Assembly: GCA_002917075.1 (NCBI GenBank)
Contig: NTMA01000010.1
Location: 248,001 to 312,000, forward strand
DNA from: Hawksworthiomyces lignivorus
Lineage: Eukaryota; Ascomycota; Sordariomycetes; Ophiostomatales; Ophiostomataceae
DNA: 64,000 nt
Direction of reading: 5' to 3'
The translations under genes were made by a program, and so were the position numbers. Below the pieces are notes generated by a model, which did not search any database, had not been told where the DNA came from, and was given only the letters and a program-made list of their open reading frames with translations. Positions 53,440 through 64,000 of this stretch are shown here, one piece after another (position 1 is the stretch's first letter; every line of letters starts with the position of its first letter).

Positions 53440-55773
53440 CTAGTCACCTAGTTCCATAGCCTCTGGGGAAATGCAATCACTCATGAGAGTCTCTTGGTGG
53501 GAAATGTTGTTACTGTCGTCTTGGCTTATTTTTTCAAACTTTCGCTTTCCATTTCCTTCGCGGCACTTGGCTGACTTCACGCCGATGAATATATCTCTAT
53601 CGATCTCATCCTCTGCTTCCTCCGCTTGGAGAACACGCAACTTGCGCGAGGTGACTAACGCTAGCAAGCTCATAAACGCACCTACAACGGCCGAACGATC
53701 GTTTCTAAAAGGTGCCACCACATCACCGAACTCAACCCACCGATATTCTGTATTGTCTTTCTTTGTGACGCCTTCTGCGGCCGCTTTCTTGTGGACAAGG
53801 TCCAGAAAATTGGAAGTATCTTGCACCGCTTCTTCCAATTTGCTCTTGCTCCCTTTGGTTTTTGCGTTTACAGTGCCTACTAAGGCTTCTGATGACCTGA
53901 TCGGACAAGAAAATGGGTCCATGGAATTGGGCAGTTGCCGATCAGGGAAGTCAAGGCCATAGTCGCTATACCGTTCAATAAAATCCGGGCTGCTTTGACG
54001 TCTTGCACTAGAAAGGATACCAGATTGCTGGCGGCTTAAGCCAGCGCTGTGTTGCACGCTACCATGGACGGAGGATCCAGGAAGAGCAGACGACGGATGG
54101 TTTAATGGCAGAGATGGGTTATCAGACAGAGCCGATGCGGGCTGCCGGCCGAGTTCAATATCTTGTTCATCGTCAAACCCATCAAAGCCACTGCGAATAC
54201 TGCGGCCGATTGGCGTAGTTGGTTCGGCGGTTGTAGCGGCTCTATGCCGCTTCGCTCTGGAAAGCGCAGCACCGTATAAAAATTCTTCGAGAGCCTCTCC
54301 CGAGAACAGTTGGACCAAAGGGTGTTCATGCTGATGACCTTTCAACTCGTCAGCTACGCCAAAGCAGCCTCGACCGAGCGTCAAATCGTATGCAGTTTTC
54401 CTGCTGAGAGAGATATTGTTGGCACGGCGAGCTGTGCGAGAGCGGTCTCGTCGGCCAGCAGCCCGCCGCATGTTCTCAGCATAGTTGGTCACGCAGCTAA
54501 AATATTCCCGGAGCGGGATCTGGGTGATCTCATCAATGAAGCTTGGCTTTTGTCGAAGTTTCTGATGAGTTTGCCTCCAAGCTGTCGATGCAGAAGACAC
54601 CGTTCCGGGCGAAGAAATTAAAGGGGTACTAGAGAGCGTATGGGCGCCAGCTAAAGTGCTACCATGTCCGGCAACTAAAGGTAGCTTATCAGAAGGTATG
54701 GTCTCCTCCAGTCTAAGGCTGCCTGGAAGAACGATTTGCTCTTCATCGTCCATGATCATTGGCACACTCTCTCCTTCTGCAGCTCTGCTGCCCACGCGGG
54801 CCTTTCGCTGCCCAGATGTCGCGGCCTGTATTAGGGAAGCTGGAAAGGCGGGAAGCTGAGGTTCGGAGAGAGGATCTTCTTCAATGATGTTTCCATTCTC
54901 ATCTATGGAGAGGCCGACATCAATCAGCAAATTCTCTTCTTCTACATACCCGAGAGCCGGCTCAAACATAGCTGGGGAACCCAGCACATCTGAGGCGCCA
55001 GATGCCGGATACTGAAAACCTCCGACATAGGACTGTCTGCCAGACGAATCCGCATCTAGGACCAATTGAGGAAGTTGAGAGTTGTTAGACGAGCGTGATT
55101 TAATGGACAGATCTGTCCAAGAATCACGCTGCTCCTGTGAAATGAAAGAAGCGTCTTCGCGTGCGCCAAAGTCGAAAGGTGGCAACAGCAAGAAATCCAA
55201 ATCAAAGTCGGGATCATTTGGTAGAGCGATCTGGACACTCCTGCGCTTGCATTAGATCGCAATTCACACGCTGCCTGGGGTTGAAGAAAACCGAAGCCTT
55301 ACTTGGTCTTTCCGGCATTGCGATCAAGCTTATTGTCCGACGATCCGCTGCAGAGCTTGATCATAGTTTGCTGGATTCTTTCACTGTCTGTGAGAATGAA
55401 GCGACACTGTTCCTGGTAGATACGTGTAGTGCCGTATAGAAGGGTTCCCTGTAGGCGTAAGGCAATGGGTGCACCAGGAGGGTCTTTGATGGCGCCACAA
55501 GCACGTTGCACATTAACCTCTAAGATAGCCTTGCGGCGAATTCCTGTGGACCGAGCACCAGGGGCAGTGTTGCCAGCACGCCTTTATTTGTTAAGCATAT
55601 ATGGTCTCCGAAGAAAAATCCTTTGTGAATGTCTATTGGATACGCACCAGATGGTGGACAACGCAGAGCGCTTGTCAGATAGAACTTGAAAGATTACTTG
55701 TCAGTTGCCAAACGATGACTGTAGGAATAAAAAAACAATCATGGCTCAACATACTCTCTGTGCTATAAAACAT
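53440..55773 (-). CDS. rec8: Rec8-type meiotic cohesin subunit (alpha-kleisin)
   Basis: Four exons on the minus strand: 55773-55755 (19 bp), 55684-55648 (37 bp), 55581-55303 and 55240-53440; 711 aa. The tiny first exons rebuild the kleisin N-terminus MFYSTE|ILSDKRSALSTIW, followed by RRKAILEVNVQRACGAI and GAPIALRLQGTLLYGTTRIYQEQC, the Rad21/Rec8 N-terminal domain that binds Smc3. The middle is acidic, Ser-rich and divergent, as expected of Rec8. The C-terminal winged helix (about 635-700: WVEFGDVVAPFRNDRSAVVGAFMSLLALVTSRKLRVLQAE) would bind Smc1. The role is holding sister chromatids, and centromere cohesion through meiosis I, until separase cleavage. Length and divergence favour Rec8 over mitotic Rad21/Scc1, but only a phylogeny would settle it. 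The exon 2-3 junction (W|RAGNTAPG) is the least certain. Confidence 0.87.
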
Positions 55774-58247
55774 AATGGATCGTGAACTATAATAATTAAG
55801 AAAGGAGGTTGAGAAAGTCGTTTCTGTCTCCCTTCATCGAGACTAACAATAGACCCAGCAACGGACGCGGTATACAAAAGAAAAGGAATATGGACGAAGG
55901 GCATATACACGATATCTAGAAACGGCAAGTAACCCTGATAGATGAAGACGAAGACGATGTGTAGATACTATCGAGAGGCGGCAGCAGAGTGGGCGACCGC
56001 ATAGCAGACTGACAGGAAGACAGCTTCATGGCGCGTCGGGGAACGAGAAAGGACGCGATAGTCCAGTAACGGCTCGCGTTCGATTTACAAAAGGCGTTTG
56101 ACGTGTTTCTGGTCAAAAAAGGAAGGGACGACAAGGTAGCCTAACTAGAAAGCCGTGTAGTTTCCAGAACGGGAAATAAAAGAACAAGCCGTTACTCTCG
56201 CATGGAGATAACAGGGACTTATCCACGAAAATACTACGATCTTGTTATGAGCAGCCTCGATGGCCCATTCTGCGCGCTTCCTGAGACACAAAGAGCCGCT
56301 TATGAACTGAACAGCAGCTTGCTCTCCTCTCGTTGTTAATATAGCTCATCCGAAGCAGCAGCCACTCGACTGTAGAGAATCTGACAGCTATCGAGACTTC
56401 ATAGTACTCCAAAAGAAAAGGCATTGACCGCGAGATGTCTTAGCAAGATGCATGACGTTTGTCCGAAGGTTTACTACCAGGTATGTCCCATCATTACCGA
56501 GACCGTCATTCTGAAGATGGCCTCTTGACATTTGGCACTGATTTTGTCTTCTCGAACTGTTTCTTGTAATATAATTGTATTATTTCTATTTCAAGGATTC
56601 TGTTTCTCGCCACTTCATGACTGAATATTCCGGGGTTTATCCATCCCATGCTGTCTTTGCCTACTGTAGAACAATGTTAGCTGTCGAACTCATTGAAGTA
56701 GACAGAAATAATAGCATTGTGATGAAGTATTTTGTTCCCAAGCAAAACATTCAGAATATGTAAGAATGAAATATCACATCACCAAGCGATATAGCCAACT
56801 AGGCGATGTGGCCATCGACTTGGAATCAATCGCAAATTTTTCTCATCAGGTTGTTGCTTGGAAGGACGGATTGAAAAAAAGAAAAAGGCTATTCGAAAAA
56901 CTTACCGATTAAAGAACACTCAAGTTTTCCCTTGGAAAGTCCTTAGAAGTCACACATATAAACAAATGAGCAAAGGGCACACACAATAGACAAATGTAGA
57001 AGAAAGAAGGTGAGAAAGGAAAAGAGAAAAAAAAAATGAAGCTTTTGAGCTTTCCTCAAAATAATTTGATCCACAGAAACTAGCTCGTAAAATTATTCCT
57101 CCGATAACCGTGACCACAACACTGCGCACGTGCCTCACCATCCATTACTTCGTAGGCTTAATAGAGCTGTTTTGCTAAGGCTGTTAGTTGTCTGGGCTAA
57201 GCCTTGCATCACTGGACCCCCTCTTATGATGGAGCTGTTGAAAGGAACTTTTTTCTTGAATCTCATACGACAGGAAAAATACCAGACAGACGCCGCCTTG
57301 TTTATCTTCATTTCTAGGATGAGGCCAGAAAATACCGGCCTCCTGGCGTAACATTCTATCAACCCCCATGTCTTCAGATAAGACTGCAATATCTTCCAGT
57401 TTTCCTCTTTGCATGATCACAATGAGACCACATATGGTGTTTTCTCTCGAGTTAAACAATTTGACAAATGTTATGGTGGTTTCAATTCATGCCACGTTTA
57501 CTCCAGTGAGTTATTGCAAGTAGCGGTTCCAATAGCGGCCCCAGACTGCATTACAATACTTTAGCTATTATTACACAATAAGGCTGTGCTTGGCATCGGT
57601 ATTGGATTTTGGCTAACACGGGACCGGCTACCGATAACCCATTTTGTTGATGCTTATGATTTAGCCATCACAAGTTTTATAGATTTAATGTTTGCGCTAA
57701 TGGAGGGGCGCCAGGTACGTAGATGCGCCGGGAAAGAAACTGAAATGCCGCCGGGCGATAGCCACTCAATACTGAAGAACACGACTAATACGACTAATAC
57801 GATCAGTACTGATCATGATCTGCTCCCCAGACAGATGCATACCCAAAGACGCACTAGCATATCAAGGCTGTGCTGCGCCTCGTCAGACAGCCAATCACTG
57901 CACAACCAACAAAATATTCTTGGTCCTGGTCAGTGCTCTGAGTGGTGCCGTTCTCTCGTCGCGCTGTATGACCTTTTTCGGACATCGGTGGATTTCTTCT
58001 CGAAGGGAAGGGAGATACAGCGTGTGTGCCAAAGTGTAGAAAGGCTGTAAGATACGTAAAATACGTAAAAGGAGAAGCAATTCCAACGTTTACTCGAATT
58101 CTATATAATTCCTCTCTTCCTCAATGCCAAGAACACTGAATGCGAGCAAGCTTGAAGTATTCTTTCAACAGCAATGGCACTAACACAGAGCGGTGCCCGC
58201 AGCTGTAGCCCTTGAACTCTTATTTATTTTGCCCAAATATCTACGCC
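55774..58247. other. Intergenic 2.5 kb, divergent upstream regions
   Basis: No gene recognised. It contains the rec8 promoter and that of the 607-aa gene, a short ACGACTAAT-type tandem near 57780-57800 and a perfect 14 bp palindrome at 57801-57814. One 154-codon frame (57586-58050) starts only with GTG and matches no family I know. Confidence 0.5.
57801..57814. repeat. Perfect palindrome GATCAGTACTGATC
   Basis: A 14 bp perfect inverted repeat directly after two ACGACTAAT words. Could be a binding site; no assignment. Confidence 0.6.
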
Positions 58248-60071
58248 ATGAAAGTTAAAATACTGCGTCGCCGTCGACAGCGGCGAGCTAGCTCGCACCC
58301 TGCGCAGGAGTCTCCGGCGCCAGAGTCGGTCGCTTCTCCACCACGTTCCTCTAGGGCAGCATCGTCAGGGAACGGCCAAGACAATGACGACATGCCCCCA
58401 CAGAGGCGTGTCAATTCAATAGGCAGGCTCGAGAGACAATTCTCAGGCTTTAGCCTGCGCGCCATGTCTTTCAAGAAGCAACGATCGCGGTCGCCGCCGC
58501 CGCCCTACACGCCCACAGCCCCGCCGGGAACAGCTGTAGTGCAGCCGGGTCTCAGTGGTGGTCAAATAAGCAATATACCGGCTGTGGCCGAAGGCTCTCA
58601 AGAGCCAGAAGCCCGGATCAGTGGAATAGACACGAAGAGCAGCATGTCTCCCGGGCCAGCTATGTCGCCTGACGACGCTGCGTGTGGTGCCGTCTTTGGA
58701 GAAGCCAAGACTGCGGTGTCTGCGGACACCAAGACGGCAGGATCATGTGTGTCTGCTGCTGAGAAGAGCAAGGCCGAGCAGGTCGCCGAAGAGCTGCTCC
58801 TCGATGTTGCCGCCGCTCCCCTTACGGAGATTCCGGCGCCGACACCCATGGAGACCGCATCTTTCCCGTCGCTGGCGCTTCCCGTCGTGGTGCCGCGCCT
58901 GAACAATGGCGCGACGGTGCCGTTTGCGCGCGGCTGGGCGCCGTGCCTGGAGTCGCACGGCGTGGACGCGGAGGCCTTTTTGTCGTTCATTGACGGGCTG
59001 AACCTGGTGACGTCGCCGCACCCGGCGGCGCTGCTCTGCTCTGCGGCGGCGTTCGGCATGAATTTTGTGCCGCACGACTTTGCCAACGGCATCGGCGCGG
59101 CGCTGGAGCTGCTGGCCGAGGTCGGCACGCAGATCCTGGCGTACTACCGCGGGCAGCGGTACCTGGCGCGGGCCAACGAGACGTACTTTGCGCCGCGCGG
59201 CCTGCACGTGTGCGTGGCCAACACGAAGCGCATGCGCGCCGCGCTGGGCATCGCGCCCAAGGCGCCGCTGCTGGCGCCGCTCAGCGCCGAGACCGTCGAC
59301 CTGGCCATGCTGGAGCGCTGCATGCGCCAGATGCACGCGTCGGCCTGGGCGGCCGCCTTGCAGCTGGAGAAGCCGTCGGGCCGCATCATGCCCATGGCGA
59401 AGCCCATGTACCGGTCCGTGTCGGCGTCAGCCGCGCAGCCCTTTGCGTTCGCGGCGCCAAATTCTGCAGCGGCCGCGTCCTCTTCGTCGGCCGCGCCGCC
59501 GCCGCCGCCGCCGCCGCCGCTGCAGAAGGCGTCCACCTGGTCGCACGTGGGCCGCACGATGAGCTACGGGCTGGCCATCGCCGCCGATAAGCGCGTGCGC
59601 TGGGAGATGTCCAAGCACGAGAAGGAGGCCAAGCGGGCGCGCAAGCGGGCGCTGAAGCGCTACAATAAGGGCAAGAAGCTCAAGGAGCCCTTTGGCGAGC
59701 GCTGGCGCGTCAAGCAGCTGTCGTGGATCCTCGTGCGCAACCTGGCAGACTTCCAACGCGAGGAGGCCGAGAAGGAGGCCGCGCGCCAGGCAAAGCTCGC
59801 CGCCAAGGCCGCGCGGAAGTCGGGCCGGCGAGGCACCGCAGGCATGCAGCCTGATAACTGGCAGGACATGCCGGAAGCAGAGGCAAATCCCCAGCAGGCA
59901 AGCGAAGCAGGCGAGGCGAGAGTGATGCCGCAAGCAGGGGAGGCGGTGAGCAAGAAAGACAGGGAGACGGAAGCGACACAGTCGAATGTGGTGGCGGAAA
60001 AACTACTCAAGCACATGGAAACGGCTCCATCGGAAGAGCTCACGCAGATTATACCCAAAGAAAAGATGTAA
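58248..60071 (+). CDS. Unrecognised fungal protein, 607 aa, with a hydrophobic central domain and basic C-terminal helix
   Basis: Single exon; the ATG at 58248 is the first in frame (the frame opens earlier only with TTG). I cannot name the family. Visible layout: a basic, Pro/Ser-rich N-terminus (KILRRRRQRRASS; PPPPYTPTAPP), an acidic/Ala-rich linker, a conserved-looking domain at about 220-345 starting ARGWAPCLESHGVDAEAFLSF and rich in Ala/Leu (GIGAALELLAEVG, ILAYYRGQRY), a Pro8 run (CCG repeat near 59500), STWSHVGRTMSYGL, a strongly basic helix (KHEKEAKRARKRALKRYNKG) and LKEPFGERWRVKQLSWILVRNL, and an acidic/Gln tail. The hydrophobic part could associate with a membrane, but no clear signal peptide is seen. 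GC-rich codon use fits an expressed housekeeping or conserved gene. Confidence 0.8.
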   Translation: MKVKILRRRRQRRASSHPAQESPAPESVASPPRSSRAASSGNGQDNDDMPPQRRVNSIGRLERQFSGFSLRAMSFKKQRSRSPPPPYTPTAPPGTAVVQPGLSGGQISNIPAVAEGSQEPEARISGIDTKSSMSPGPAMSPDDAACGAVFGEAKTAVSADTKTAGSCVSAAEKSKAEQVAEELLLDVAAAPLTEIPAPTPMETASFPSLALPVVVPRLNNGATVPFARGWAPCLESHGVDAEAFLSFIDGLNLVTSPHPAALLCSAAAFGMNFVPHDFANGIGAALELLAEVGTQILAYYRGQRYLARANETYFAPRGLHVCVANTKRMRAALGIAPKAPLLAPLSAETVDLAMLERCMRQMHASAWAAALQLEKPSGRIMPMAKPMYRSVSASAAQPFAFAAPNSAAAASSSSAAPPPPPPPPLQKASTWSHVGRTMSYGLAIAADKRVRWEMSKHEKEAKRARKRALKRYNKGKKLKEPFGERWRVKQLSWILVRNLADFQREEAEKEAARQAKLAAKAARKSGRRGTAGMQPDNWQDMPEAEANPQQASEAGEARVMPQAGEAVSKKDRETEATQSNVVAEKLLKHMETAPSEELTQIIPKEKM

Positions 60072-63000
60072 GCGGAGGAGCTGAGATCCTACCGGCTTTG
60101 TCTCGGGGGGTTTTTTATTATTGATTTTCTCTTTTCCTTTCCTCCATTTCCCTGGCTTCGTGTTAGTTCTCTATTTCTATTTCGCTAGATGTTTCCCCAT
60201 TTCGTCTTCGGACTCCAAGATGCTTTCAGCAAGGGATAGGGGCGTTGAGGTCAATGTAGGACTTTAAGGAAGACCGGTAGCACCACCGAGGTGCTAACAT
60301 AGAGTGAATGATAAAATAAACCAAAAAACTGGACCTTCCTCTCTTAGTATACTGTTTCTCGTACTGTATCTCATTTGTTCTAGCTTAAGGCTAACATTAC
60401 ATGCCACCAAGCTCTGTCGCGTATGCCCCCAATCTCCCATGCAACTGGAGATTTGAAGAGCACGACCCAAGATGTACGAAAAGGTGAGTCTATTCAAGTC
60501 AGGTGGGTGAGAGCCATTAATTACAAGACAAAAAGCACCACTTGGAGTAGCAAGATGAAGAAGTCTTCACCAATAGTAGTACGTACGTCGTAGAACGCAA
60601 GATCCACCTAAACTGGGTTGGTTGGATTTGCTCCCTCTGTGGTATATTCCTACATCCTCTAGGGTATGCCACACAAATACGTTTCATCTGAACGCCGCGT
60701 AATCTGCGGTGCATTGGTCTCTCGATCCGGGACCACGTTGTAGAAGGCCTTGGAGAACGGTCTCCTCCAAATCGGCGGGAATGAAAAGATCTCTTTTCTT
60801 CTACACGTGACTGTCTCCGGCTAAATGAGAACTGTTCGCGGATGCTTCCTATTCCTTTGGAACATCAGTTGCACAGCAACACCACAGACGCCCTCAAACT
60901 GAAACGCGGCACGGAGAGAGAGGAGATTACACTTAGAGGCAAAGACAACAGGCGATGCTGGGGCAAAGAGCAAAACTGCCTGGGCTCTAATGGAAGAATG
61001 GTCTACACTCATTCGTACCTGAAGTGGTCACGTATTAAGGCGTATTCAGATTTGGCCAGTCCATAATACCTGACGATGCTTGTAAAGAAAATCGGCTTTT
61101 TGCTCGCTCCTTTTTGTTTGTTTTGCTACGGAGTACGTATCTCACTTCTCCCATCGGCGGTCCCAGCCAACCCTCCACGCCAAAAGGATCGTCCCGTGCA
61201 GCCGAACCAGCGGCCACTTTGTGGGCCACCTTCTGCTATTACATACGTGTAAGCTGGATGATGCCTTACTTCGGTTACTGGACGTTGACATTCCATAATT
61301 GATATTGCTTTTACCGCAGGTGTTCCTTCTCAGTTATTATGTAGCACGACGCGGGCGATGCTATGCCCATGGTCCTGCTCATTAACACCAGACGTCAGAC
61401 TCAGCAATCACAGTGTTTCTCGTCATCCCAGTGGCCTAAACTTGGATGTCGAAAGATTAAACCAAAGTCTGACTGTTTTTCTTTAATCCAACAAATCCCT
61501 CGTCTACTCCTGGCATCCCCTTTCATTTCTCGCCTCATTAGTGCTCCTTTGCAGGATTGAGGACGCGTGAAATTTCTCTGAGGCGCTTGTTCAGGGTGGC
61601 CTGCCTGCCTTCATTTCAGTTTCCCGGTTTTTTTTTGTCCTCAATCCGAATGCTCTTTTTCTCTTGCCGCCGCCTACTAGTCACACAGCATTAATAATAT
61701 GAGCTACCCGCATGCAGCGAGCCGCATACAATTCCGAAATTCGCATCAGCTCTGCTATATTTTGTTACGCACATTTGGATAAGTACGAAATATATATTAA
61801 CACAAAAGCATTCCGGGTCTCATATGCAAGTATGTAAGTGTGCTGGCACCAAAGCACGTCTGTACAACTGCAGTCGTAACGTAGTCGTATGTATGGATGT
61901 ATGTATGGTAATAGGTACGAAAGCCGTTGGGGGACATTGTCTACTTCTGATTGGCTCGACTACAAAAAGACGCTACCGTTTCAGATTTCTTTGCGCAAGG
62001 GACATCGTTGGTGACCGATAGGAGCATGGCACACGCTTGTCGTGTGCATTTTCGTCGTACTCCGTAGAGGAGGGGGGATTGCCGGCACTGCCATTCGTAT
62101 AGCCCATGCTGCGAATACAATTCACGCTCTCCTACTTCGTAAGCGTATCTCATGTTGTTGTAGCGTGACTGTTAGCGTGTGGAGACCCAAATTGTTCCCA
62201 AAAGAATAGTGGCTTCAAAAGCGCCAGGGTTTAGCGTCGCCTGTCTCTTGCAATTGGCTGAAGATTCAGGGGAAATAGCCAAACAAGGCAAGAGCGAGTA
62301 GATCAATACCAGGGGTACTTCCCACCAGGCTGTTTTTCGGACGAGTCCCAGTACCGCGTTAAGGCGTCTTTTCCCTTCTTTTCGTTTGTACGTGTACGGG
62401 TAGCTGCGAAGGCAAAAAAGGGGAAGAAAAGGAAGAGAGGGAAAAAGAAAGAAGGAAGGTAGGAAAAAGTATGCCACTTACATCATATAGTGCAACAGCC
62501 GAAGGCATTTATTTTGACTTCTTACGTGTACTTCTTGGCTTACGAGCACTTCCACCTACTCGTATAACACATCTATTTGTATTCTTCTACGTCTAAAGGT
62601 GCTACGTATTAGCACGCAAAACAAACGCTACACATGGCCTAGCCATTCGCATACCGCAAAACAACTGGCTCTTCGTTGCCAGACAAAACTTGCACACGAG
62701 AGTCCTCTCTGTCTGATAGCAGGACTGTATGACTGCTAATGAGAGGTGCCTGGACCTCCTCTTCATTTTATTTTTTACTTTTTTGTCATTTTTTTTCCTT
62801 CATATGTTGTTATTTATTTATTTATTTGTGTCCCTCCACCCCCCTGAGCTTTGATGTTAGGCGAGGGATCGAAAAAAGTGGAAGGGGAACCCCAGTCAAA
62901 TTAATCACGTACGTACAAACAGTTGCGCTATCCGCACTCGTAGCTGCATGTGCGAATACTCCGTGCTTTCCACTCGAAGTTGAATTACTCCGTAGTCTCG

Positions 63001-64000
63001 CATCTTTTGCCTCTTTCCTCGCCTAGCCTAGCTGTTGCTTTCCCTCTCCTTGTCGTAAGATATGCACCTGGAAACTACTCGTACTGTATGTATGGCACGA
63101 AGTACAATCTTTCTTTTTCATGGTGACTGAGTTTATCTGTCGTCTCATCTTCATGTCTTGTTTTCTCTGTTTGTATTTTCTCTTCTATCGTTTTGATTGC
63201 TAGCTATTTGCGCACACTCCTTTACTTCTCCGCCCTTCGACCATTGCAATCGTTTTGCTTTGCGTTGCTTTGGCCTTTTCTCTATTCTTTCCTTCATTGC
63301 CTTTCGTTTCAAAGCCGGTGTACTTTCGCGTTTGGCGCAACTCCCGGCTCTCTTTTCAATTCACGCTCCTTTTCACCTTGCTGCTCACCGTCTTGACGAC
63401 AAAACCAACAAATTGGATAACTTTATACACCACCACATCTACAGAAACAAAACAAAACGAACAGACACATAAGCTACGAACCACAAGTTCAATTGCAGCT
63501 TTGATTTCCTAATATTTCTCGAGAACACCACCCTTTCAACCCAACCGCGCATCATCCTCACATCCTCTAGCAGGAGAACGTGAGGAAAGGACAGAAGATA
63601 GATCGAAAATAGCCAGGAAAAAGGAACGGATGCGTACGCCGGTACCCATCCCACTGCGACAGCAAAGCACAGCCAACGTCTCTTGATTGATTGTCCGCTT
63701 GATCTTCACGGCTCTATTTTAGACTCCATCCAAAGGTCGGTGACACCTTGGCATCTAAGACATTGTCTCTTCTTTTCCTGCCATCCCCTTTTGCCTTATC
63801 CGTCCCGCATTCCTGAAACACCAAGGTCTTCTATCTTCCTTCTTCTACTGTACGAAGTAAGTGAGGACTATTCACGCATAGAGGTTCACCTACGGTCCCA
63901 TCCTCTTCCCTACTGTGTTAGGATGACGACTATTTCTCACCTCTTCTCCGTTCACCCTTCTGTCTATGGTTTCTGTGTTACGGGCACGCTTGGTGCTAGA
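60072..64000. other. Gene-free right end, 3.9 kb
   Basis: No coding region recognised on either strand. DNA is mixed to AT-rich up to about 62.5 kb, then pyrimidine-rich on the plus strand to the window end, as expected upstream of a plus-strand gene beyond 64000 (inference). TACGGAGTA-type motifs lie at 61127, 62057, 62957 and 62986. Confidence 0.5.

Noticed and set aside
57586..58050. A 154-codon frame upstream of the 607-aa gene
   Set aside because: Starts only with GTG, contains simple-sequence Asn/Thr repeats, and has no family resemblance.

Overview
This window is chromosomal DNA of a filamentous ascomycete (Pezizomycotina, most likely a Sordariomycete). The genes carry short spliceosomal introns (50-122 bp) with GTRNGT-type donors, and several have a visible TACTAAC or CTAAC branch site. 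Coding GC is high in housekeeping genes. The families present (Zn2Cys6 regulator, highly reducing PKS, HET-domain protein, hybrid histidine kinase, ACS-family permease) are typical of that group. No rRNA, tRNA or CRISPR was recognised. I built gene models by hand from splice signals and protein family alignment; several coding regions start at an internal ATG, not at the first possible non-ATG codon.

Left part (1-5.2 kb): a putative nitrogen-scavenging module. It holds a Zn2Cys6 regulator cut by the window edge, an M20-family N-carbamoyl-L-amino-acid/allantoate-type amidohydrolase, and a divergently transcribed allantoate-permease-like (ACS/Dal5) transporter. The last two share a 711 bp promoter with GATA-type sites. 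At 6.1-18.0 kb lie housekeeping genes: a type II membrane nucleotide pyrophosphatase/phosphodiesterase, a C2H2/G-patch RNA-associated protein, a GPI-type aspartic protease, pantetheine-phosphate adenylyltransferase (CAB4) and SAICAR synthase (ADE1, with a TGACTCA site upstream).

Middle (18-36 kb): a solitary highly reducing polyketide synthase (10 exons, 2427 aa) between gene-free flanks of 3.4 and 6.8 kb. Its KS, AT, DH, KR and ACP active sites are present, but the C-methyltransferase region and the enoylreductase look degenerate. No tailoring, transporter or regulator gene is next to it.

Right part (36-64 kb): an intronless two-PAS hybrid histidine kinase; an Mpv17/PMP22-family membrane protein; an accessory island (about 43.2-48.1 kb) where a complete HET-domain gene sits between duplicated, decayed transposon-like fragments in direct and inverted orientation; a head-to-head pair of early-secretory genes (YIF1 and SRP101, the SRP receptor alpha subunit); a Rec8-type meiotic cohesin subunit with 19 and 37 bp leading exons; and an unrecognised 607-aa fungal protein. 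The last 3.9 kb shows no gene.

The most notable points are the transposon-flanked HET gene, the orphan PKS with two apparently dead reductive/methylating modules, the amidohydrolase-permease-regulator cluster, and a recurrent near-palindromic TACGGAGTA-type motif seen only in non-coding DNA.
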